Below, piece by piece: positions 38,754-43,888 of a DNA stretch of 43,888 bases. Numbering within the stretch: position 1 is the stretch's first letter; the number at the start of each line of letters is the position of its first letter. The notes below the pieces were generated by a model. It had not been told where the DNA came from. It ran no database searches and was given only the letters and a program-made list of their open reading frames with translations. The translations under genes were made by a program, and so were the position numbers. Where the stretch lies: positions 1 through 43,888 of the forward strand of contig DXHQ01000095.1 of NCBI GenBank assembly GCA_019113345.1, read 5' to 3'. The stretch comes from Candidatus Faecalibacterium intestinigallinarum (GTDB lineage Bacteria; Bacillota; Clostridia; Oscillospirales; Ruminococcaceae).

Positions 38754-39491
38754 TTATTCCGGTAAATCTTCCTCGTTCTCGAGGCTGTGCCAGACGTTCT
38801 GCACGTCGTCGTCATCCTCCAGCGCGTCCAGCAGCTTGCCCATCAGCTTGAGCTGGTCGGGGTCGGTCAGCCGGGTGGTGGTCATGGGCACCATGGCCAG
38901 GTCGGCCGAGATGAACTCGTACCCCTTGGCCTCCAGCGCGTTGCAGACGGCCGAGAAGCTGTCGGGGTCGGTGGTGATCTCGGCGGCGTCCTCGCCGGCA
39001 TCAAAGTCCTCGGCGCCGGCGTCGAGGGCGTCCATCATGGCCTCGTCGGCGTCCTTGTCCTCCAGCGAGATATCAATGACGCCCTTCTGGGTGAACAGGA
39101 AGCCCACACAGCCCAGTGTGCCCAGATTGCCGCCGTTCTTATCAAAGTAGTGGCGCAGGTCGGCGGCGGTGCGGTTGCGGTTGTCGGTCAGGGTCTCGAC
39201 CATGACGGCCACGCCGCCGGGGCCGTAGCCCTCGTAGTTGATGGCCTCGTACTCGGTCTTGTCGCCGCCCTCGGCCTTTTTGATGATGCGCTGGATGTTG
39301 TCATTGGGGACGTTCATCCGCTTGGCCTTGCTGATCAGGTCGGCCAGCTTGCCGTTGGAGGCGGGGTCGGGGCCGCCGTTGCGGACCGCCACGCTGATCT
39401 CGCGGCCGATCTTGGTAAAGACCTTGGCGCGGGCGCCGTCGGTCTTTTCCTTCTTGCGCTTGATGTTGTTCCATTTGCTGTGTCCAGACAT
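38754..39491 (-). CDS. yebC: YebC/PmpR-family protein (TACO1-like)
   Basis: A 245-residue protein of the conserved YebC family, described as a DNA-binding regulator and, more recently, as a translation factor for proline-rich stretches. The N-terminal block MSGHSKWNNIKRKKEKTD and the conserved YEGYGPGGVAVMVE are diagnostic. The ATG of MSGHSK is chosen, with AGGAGG ten bases upstream. Its own promoter and a leader hairpin are present. Confidence 0.95.
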   Translation of the reverse strand: MSGHSKWNNIKRKKEKTDGARAKVFTKIGREISVAVRNGGPDPASNGKLADLISKAKRMNVPNDNIQRIIKKAEGGDKTEYEAINYEGYGPGGVAVMVETLTDNRNRTAADLRHYFDKNGGNLGTLGCVGFLFTQKGVIDISLEDKDADEAMMDALDAGAEDFDAGEDAAEITTDPDSFSAVCNALEAKGYEFISADLAMVPMTTTRLTDPDQLKLMGKLLDALEDDDDVQNVWHSLENEEDLPE

Positions 39492-39524
39492 TGGGGTAAG
39501 CCTCCTAGCTGTATGTTTCACAAA

Positions 39525-39545
39525 GCCGCCCTGCCTGCGGGCGGC
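39525..39545 (-). promoter_or_regulatory. Leader hairpin of yebC
   Basis: GCCGCCC/GGGCGGC with a 7-base loop followed by TTTGTG on the minus strand, between promoter and gene. A weak attenuator-like structure. Confidence 0.4.
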
Positions 39546-39569
39546 GCGTTGGATCAGACTGTCTTATTG

Positions 39570-39598
39570 ATTTTAGCACAAACGGGACGCGTATTCAA
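39570..39598 (-). promoter_or_regulatory. Promoter of yebC
   Basis: Minus-strand TTGAAT (39593-39598), 17 bases, TAAAAT (39570-39575). Confidence 0.65.
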
Positions 39599-39606
39599 GC
39601 GCTTTT

Positions 39607-41049
39607 TCAGCCCAGCAGCCGCAGGGCCTTGGGGTAGTGGTTCTTGATCCGCCCGCCCGAGACCTTGCCGCCCCCCAGCGGGCAGCCGTCCACCGTCACG
39701 CAGCACCAGCCGGCGCCGGCCGCGCGCGCCTCGATCTCCTGCCCCAGCAGCCAGGCGCGGCAGCGGGGGTCGTCCCGGGTCAGCGGCTCGGTGTTGGCGC
39801 ACAGGTTCCCATAGGCGGTGAAGAGATGGTGCCCCGGCACAAAGCGGCCCTTTTGGACCGTCCCGGCCAGCACCCCGGCCCGCAGGATGTGCAGCCCCAG
39901 CGGCGGGCAGGCCGGCGGCAGCAGGACGCTTTCTCCCAGCGCCACGGCCGGCTTTGCCGCCAGCGCGGGGAAGTTTTCCCACGCAAAGGCCCGCCAGACG
40001 TCCAGCATCTGGGCCGGGCCGGCGGTCTCCGGCTTTCTGCCCCGGGCGGGGCGGCGCTTTTCGGCCTGCGGGCGCTGCATACGGGCCAGCCAGGCGGCCT
40101 CTTCCGCTGCGCGGGCGGCGGGGTCGGGCGGCGTTCCCGCCTTGACCAGCCGGGCCATGAAGTGCCCCTCCCCGCCCTGGCAGGGCCAGATCCGGCGGAC
40201 CAGCGAGACGTCCAGCGGCAGGCCGCCGGTGCGGTTCGCCTCGCCGGGACTGCCGAAGGGGGCGAAGGCCCGCTCCATCACGTCGGCCAGCGCAAACTCG
40301 GGGTGCCGCGCCAGAAAGGCCGCCACCTGGCCCTCGTCCTCCTCGGGGGCGAAGGTGCAGGTGGAAAAAACGATCTCCCCGCCGGGCGCAAGGGCCTCCG
40401 CCGCGCTGTCCAGGATGGACGCGCCCAGCGCCGCGCACTGGGCCACCAGCGCCGCCGAGTGCTGCCGGACCGCCTCCGGCTCCTTGCGGAACATTCCCTC
40501 CCCCGAGCAGGGGGCGTCCACCAGAATGCGGTCGAAGAAGGCGGGCAGGGCCGCCGCGATCCGCTCGCCGCTCTCGTTCAGGACGACGGCGTTGGCCGCC
40601 CCCATCCGCTCGAGGTTGCTTTTCAGGATCTCGGCCCGGCCGGCGACGTACTCGTTGGCGACCAGCAGCCCCTCCCCCCGCAAAGCGGCGGCCAGCTGGC
40701 TGGTCTTGCCGCCGGGGGCGGCGCAGAGGTCCAGCACCCGCATCCCCGGCTCCACCCCCAGCAGCGGCGCGGCCGAGGAGGCCGACGGCTCCTGCGAGTA
40801 GAACACCCCCGCGTGGTGCCAGGGGTGGCGGCCGGGCTTCCAGTCGGGCTGGCGCACCAGAAAGCCCGCCCCGCAGAAGGGGGAGGGCTCGACCGCAAAA
40901 TCCGCCCCGGCCGCAAAGGCCTCCGGCGTCATCCGCAGGGCCGAGACGGTCACCCCGCGGGCTGCCTCGGCGTCGGGCGCGGCATACAGCGTCTCATAGC
41001 GGGGGCCGAGCAGGGCCCGCTCCCGCGCTTCAAAGTACTCGATGGGCAT
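39607..41049 (-). CDS. RsmF/NOL1-NOP2-Sun-family RNA m5C methyltransferase
   Basis: A 480-residue SAM-dependent enzyme making 5-methylcytosine in rRNA. SAM-binding motif VLDLCAAPGGKTSQLAA (about 106-122), catalytic segment DAPCSGEGMFRKEPE and the second cysteine in STCTFAPEEDEG are all present. The C-terminal 120 residues form an RsmF-type RNA-binding (PUA-like) region ending GGRIKNHYPKALRLLG. The ATG at 41049 with AAAAGGGGAA upstream fits the family N-terminus (MPIEYFEARERALLG); a longer reading frame has no match. Target position in 16S or 23S rRNA is not determinable. Confidence 0.92.
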   Translation of the reverse strand: MPIEYFEARERALLGPRYETLYAAPDAEAARGVTVSALRMTPEAFAAGADFAVEPSPFCGAGFLVRQPDWKPGRHPWHHAGVFYSQEPSASSAAPLLGVEPGMRVLDLCAAPGGKTSQLAAALRGEGLLVANEYVAGRAEILKSNLERMGAANAVVLNESGERIAAALPAFFDRILVDAPCSGEGMFRKEPEAVRQHSAALVAQCAALGASILDSAAEALAPGGEIVFSTCTFAPEEDEGQVAAFLARHPEFALADVMERAFAPFGSPGEANRTGGLPLDVSLVRRIWPCQGGEGHFMARLVKAGTPPDPAARAAEEAAWLARMQRPQAEKRRPARGRKPETAGPAQMLDVWRAFAWENFPALAAKPAVALGESVLLPPACPPLGLHILRAGVLAGTVQKGRFVPGHHLFTAYGNLCANTEPLTRDDPRCRAWLLGQEIEARAAGAGWCCVTVDGCPLGGGKVSGGRIKNHYPKALRLLG

Positions 41050-41207
41050 GAAAGTTCCCCTTTTCTTACCACAAAGTTTTCTTTCGCCAACCCGCCCGGC
41101 TCCCCGGAGGGCGCCGTGCATAAACGGCCGTCCGGCGGCCACACTATCCTCAGCGGGGGCAACCGCCCCTGCAAAACCGATCATGAGCCCGAAAGGAGCA
41201 ATCACAC

Positions 41208-41405
41208 ATGGAAAACCGCAGCAACAACTGCAAGACCCAGTCGAATAACCGCACCGCCTCGAACAGCCGCAGCACCCACGCGGCCAACGCGGCCAACGAG
41301 CACAAGCACCCCAACCAGTACACCAAGGGCGCCGACGACGAGGGCGCCAAGAACAGCAAGACCATCGACAGCAAGAACGCCAAGGGCAGCAAAAACTGCC
41401 GCTGA
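41208..41405 (+). CDS. Small Asn/Ser/Lys-rich protein of unknown function
   Basis: A 65-residue protein on the plus strand, opposite to its neighbours. AAAGGAG lies nine bases before the ATG and a strong terminator follows the gene, so it is very likely real. Composition is extreme: Asn, Ser, Lys, Ala and Thr dominate, with almost no hydrophobic or aromatic residues (one Tyr). It starts MENRSNNCKTQSNN and ends SKNAKGSKNCR with cysteines near both ends. It is predicted disordered and very hydrophilic, like some small spore-associated proteins of Clostridia, but I recognise no family. Codon choice (AAC, AAG, GCC) suits the genome and gives no sign of transfer. Confidence 0.75.
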   Translation: MENRSNNCKTQSNNRTASNSRSTHAANAANEHKHPNQYTKGADDEGAKNSKTIDSKNAKGSKNCR

Positions 41406-41468
41406 CGCCGCGCGGCCATCCGGCCGCTGAATCGACCTTTTCCTGACCTTTTCCACAGACCGAAGAGG

Positions 41469-41517
41469 GGCCAGGCCGGATATGCAGCCGCATATCCAGC
41501 CTGGCCTTTTCTTTTTA
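41469..41517 (+). terminator. Strong terminator of the small Asn-rich gene
   Basis: A 16-base stem from GGCCAGGCCGGATATG to CATATCCAGCCTGGCC (one mismatch) with a 6-base loop, then TTTTCTTTTT. It points in the plus direction only. Confidence 0.92.
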
Positions 41518-41931
41518 TTCGCCCGGCGCGGCGGGGTCGTAGCCCGCCCACATGGCCTCGAACAGCTCCTGAATGCGGGCGGTGTCCCCCCGCAGGTAGA
41601 GCCAGCCCAGCAGGCACTCAAAGCCGGTGGAGGCCCGGTATTCCTCGGGGGTGGCGTGTTTGGAGACAGCCGTCCGGCTGGCGTTGCGCCCCCGCCGGAA
41701 CATATCCAGCTCCTCGGCGGTAAAGAGGGGCTCGAGCAGCTGCTCCTCCCGGAACTGCGCCCGGGCCGATACATACTTGATCTTTTCGGCGTTCAGCCGG
41801 CCGGGGGCCAGCCGGTGGTACTCCACCAGCCGCTGGCGGACCAGCAGTTCCAGCACGCTGTCCCCCACAAAAGCCAGGGCCAGGGGGCTCATTTCCCGCA
41901 GTTCCACCTTCTGCGCAGGGGTCTTGTCCAT
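41515..41931 (-). CDS. mrnC: Mini-ribonuclease III
   Basis: A 138-residue RNase III-like enzyme without the double-stranded RNA-binding domain; it matures 23S rRNA in Firmicutes. Key elements are LALAFVGDSVLELLVR (acidic metal-binding aspartate) and ASTGFECLLGWLYL (second acidic site). The ATG of MDKTPAQKV with GGGAGGG eight bases upstream is chosen. It follows obg closely in the same direction, so it is part of that transcript. Confidence 0.93.
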   Translation of the reverse strand: MDKTPAQKVELREMSPLALAFVGDSVLELLVRQRLVEYHRLAPGRLNAEKIKYVSARAQFREEQLLEPLFTAEELDMFRRGRNASRTAVSKHATPEEYRASTGFECLLGWLYLRGDTARIQELFEAMWAGYDPAAPGE

Positions 41932-41947
41932 CGTGCAGCCCTCCCGC

Positions 41948-43231
41948 TCAGAATATATAGTCAAATTGATAATCGCCGATCAGAATGGTGTCGTTTTCCT
42001 CGACGCCCTTTTCGACCAGGGCGTCCAGAATGCCGCTCTCGCCCAGCTGCCGCTGGAAGAACTGCAGGCTCTCATAGTCGTCCACGTTGCTGCCGTCCAG
42101 GATCCGCTCCAGCCAGGGCGCGTCGACCGACCAGCGGTGCGCTTCCAGCCTCGTGATGGCAAAGGCGCGGCCGTCCGGCTTGGCCTCCGGCTTTTTGTAC
42201 TCGGCCGCAAAGACCGGCACCGGCGGGATGTCCTTCAGCCGGTTGTAGACCAGGCCCGGCAGGGCTTTCACCCCCTGCATGGTGGCCGCCGAGATGGGGA
42301 GGAAGGTCAGGCCCTGCCCCTCGATATAAGCCCGGAAGTCCTCGATCTGCTCGGGGGTGGCCAGGTCGCACTTGTTGCCCACCACCATCTGGGGACGGGC
42401 GGCCAGCGCCGGGCTGAACCGGGCCAGCTCCTGGTTGATCTTTTCAAAGTCGTCCTTCGGGTCGCGGCACTCGCTGCCCGAGACGTCCACCACATGCAGC
42501 AGCAGCCGGCAGCGCTCGACGTGGCGCAAAAAGTCGTGCCCGAGGCCGACGCCCTCGCTGGCGCCCTCGATCAGGCCGGGGATGTCGGCGCAGACAAAGC
42601 TGGCCCCCTCCCCCACCGAGACGACGCCCAGGGTGGGCACCAGGGTGGTGAAGTGGTAGTTGGCGATCTTGGGCCGGGCCGCGCTGATGGTGGAGATGAG
42701 GGTCGACTTGCCCACATTGGGGAAGCCGATCAGCCCCACGTCGGCGATCAGTTTCAGCTCCAGGGTGACCTGGATGTCCTCGCCGGGCATACCGGGCTTT
42801 GCGAACTTGGGCACCTGGCGGGTGGGGGTGGCAAAGTGGGCGTTGCCATAGCCGCCCCGGCCGCCTTTGGCCACCACCACCGGCTCGTGGCTGGACAGGT
42901 CTGCAATGACCAGTCCGCTGGCGGTGTCCTTGATGACGGTGCCCATCGGCACCTTGATGACCAGGTCGGGGGCGTTGGCGCCGTGGCAGTTGCTGCCCCG
43001 GCCGTTGCCGCCGGCCTCGGCGGTATACTTGCGCTTATAGCGGAAATCCATCAGGGTGGACAGATGGTCGTCCACCACAAAGACGATGTCGCCGCCGCGG
43101 CCACCGTCGCCGCCGTCGGGGCCGCCGGCCGCCACGAACTTTTCCCGGTGGAAGCTGACCGCCCCGTCGCCGCCCTTGCCCGCATGGAGCCAGATGGTGG
43201 CGATATCAATAAAATTGGTTTGTGCTGCCAT
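41948..43231 (-). CDS. obg: Obg-family GTPase
   Basis: A 427-residue GTPase tied to 50S ribosome assembly and stress control. N-terminal glycine-rich Obg fold (about 1-160, AGKGGDGAVSFHREKF). G domain with GFPNVGKST (G1), DIPGLIEGASEGVGLGHDF (G3 region), NKCDLA (G4) and ISA (G5). The C-terminal OCT domain (about 345-427) is the Gram-positive type. AAGGAG precedes the ATG. It follows rpmA in the classic rplU–rpmA–obg order. Confidence 0.97.
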   Translation of the reverse strand: MAAQTNFIDIATIWLHAGKGGDGAVSFHREKFVAAGGPDGGDGGRGGDIVFVVDDHLSTLMDFRYKRKYTAEAGGNGRGSNCHGANAPDLVIKVPMGTVIKDTASGLVIADLSSHEPVVVAKGGRGGYGNAHFATPTRQVPKFAKPGMPGEDIQVTLELKLIADVGLIGFPNVGKSTLISTISAARPKIANYHFTTLVPTLGVVSVGEGASFVCADIPGLIEGASEGVGLGHDFLRHVERCRLLLHVVDVSGSECRDPKDDFEKINQELARFSPALAARPQMVVGNKCDLATPEQIEDFRAYIEGQGLTFLPISAATMQGVKALPGLVYNRLKDIPPVPVFAAEYKKPEAKPDGRAFAITRLEAHRWSVDAPWLERILDGSNVDDYESLQFFQRQLGESGILDALVEKGVEENDTILIGDYQFDYIF

Positions 43232-43254
43232 GTGCTTCTCCTTATGACCGCAAA

Positions 43255-43280
43255 AGAGCCGGGCCCAACGGTCCGGCTCT
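43255..43280 (-). terminator. Partial terminator between rpmA and obg
   Basis: Minus-strand stem AGAGCCGGACC / GGGCCCGGCTCT followed by only TTTTGC. Likely gives partial read-through, so ribosomal protein genes can be expressed more than obg. Confidence 0.6.
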
Positions 43281-43310
43281 CAGGTTTGCAGTTATCGGGT
43301 CCTGCCAGAG

Positions 43311-43562
43311 TTACAGCTTGACGCTGCACTTCTTGCCGGACTTGCCCACCCGCTCAAAACGGACGGTGCCGTCCACCAGAGCGAACAGGGTGTCATCGCT
43401 GCCCTTGCCAACGTTCTCACCCGGCATGATGTGGGTGCCGCGCTGCCGGACCAGGATGTTGCCGGCCAGAACCTTCTGCCCATCGGCACGCTTCACGCCC
43501 AGACGCTGGGCCATGGAGTCGCGGCCGTTCTTGGTGCTGCCTACGCCTTTCTTGTGTGCCAT
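43311..43562 (-). CDS. rpmA: 50S ribosomal protein L27
   Basis: An 83-residue ribosomal protein near the peptidyl-transferase centre. It begins [16 protein letters not shown], the form without the N-terminal extension that many Firmicutes remove with the Prp protease. In agreement, no prp gene lies between rplU and rpmA, which are 14 bases apart. AAGGAGG at the rplU stop drives translation. Confidence 0.97.
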   Translation of the reverse strand: MAHKKGVGSTKNGRDSMAQRLGVKRADGQKVLAGNILVRQRGTHIMPGENVGKGSDDTLFALVDGTVRFERVGKSGKKCSVKL

Positions 43563-43576
43563 TTGTAACTTCCTCC

Positions 43577-43888
43577 TTAGCCGTTGATCGCAGTGATCTC
43601 AACCTTGGTGTAGGGCTGACGATGGCCCATGCGGCGAGCACTGTGCTTCTTGGGACGATAGGTGATGATGTTCAGCTTCTTGCCCTTGCCGTTCTTGATG
43701 ACCTTGGCAGAAACGGAAGCGCCCTCGACGACGGGAGCGCCCACCTTGACCGAGCCCTCCTCGCCCACAGCGAGGACCTGATCGAACTTCACTTCGGAGT
43801 CAGCTTCAGCGTCCAGCTTCTCAATGTAGACGATGTCGCCCTGCTCCACGCGGTACTGCTTACCGCCGGTAACGATGATTGCGTACAT
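43577..43888 (-). CDS. rplU: 50S ribosomal protein L21
   Basis: A 103-residue ribosomal protein with the usual [18 protein letters not shown] start and the conserved [15 protein letters not shown] near the end. The start codon is the last three bases of the window, so its promoter lies outside. First gene of rplU–rpmA–obg–mrnC. Confidence 0.97.
   Translation of the reverse strand: MYAIIVTGGKQYRVEQGDIVYIEKLDAEADSEVKFDQVLAVGEEGSVKVGAPVVEGASVSAKVIKNGKGKKLNIITYRPKKHSARRMGHRQPYTKVEITAING

Overview
This window is GC-rich, densely coded DNA from what looks like a low-copy chromosomal region of a Gram-positive gut Clostridia-type bacterium. I infer Oscillospirales / Ruminococcaceae, the Faecalibacterium–Gemmiger–Subdoligranulum or Flavonifractor neighbourhood. 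The grounds are strong AGGAGG ribosome binding sites, sigma-A-like promoters with 17-base spacers, frequent TTG/GTG starts, the rplU–rpmA–obg block, Mini-III, a SpoVB-type flippase, a SpoIID-domain protein and a yybP-ykoY riboswitch. The genus is not proven by anything I can see. No insertion sequence, phage gene or CRISPR array was found.

Region 1 (1–10.9 kb) is accessory in character. It holds a GH2 beta-galactosidase and a P-type cation ATPase behind a well-formed yybP-ykoY (Mn2+) riboswitch with an overlapping terminator. Next come a two-subunit chromate-transporter operon ending in a frameshifted tubby/LURP-one-like gene, its divergent LysR regulator, and a threonine-synthase-like PLP enzyme. 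Two gene-free stretches here carry short palindromic repeats starting GTAGGGGCG; I saw none of them further right.

Region 2 (10.9–21.8 kb) is central metabolism with insertions: pgk–tpiA and gap, separated by a sugar nucleotidyltransferase and an orphan MutS-family ATPase; then citrate synthase with an unknown membrane protein, a SpoIID/LytB-domain protein, and a convergent secreted C39-like protein.

Region 3 (21.9–31.6 kb) holds a HicAB toxin–antitoxin module, tRNA-Pro(GGG), uvrBA and radC on the minus strand, then an RluA-type pseudouridine synthase and a ComM/YifB AAA ATPase on the plus strand. It ends in a 260-base stretch packed with nested hairpins.

Region 4 (31.6–43.9 kb), almost all minus strand, has a surface-polysaccharide set (membrane-bound NDP-sugar dehydratase, diaminopimelate decarboxylase-like enzyme, SpoVB-like flippase). 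It continues with a PASTA-domain protein whose kinase domain has lost its catalytic aspartates, YebC, an rRNA m5C methyltransferase, a 65-residue Asn/Ser/Lys-rich orphan on the plus strand, Mini-III RNase, Obg, L27 and L21. The most unusual items are the zinc-ribbon/pseudokinase/PASTA protein, the structured stretch at 31.3–31.55 kb, the compensating palindrome family, and the Asn-rich small protein.
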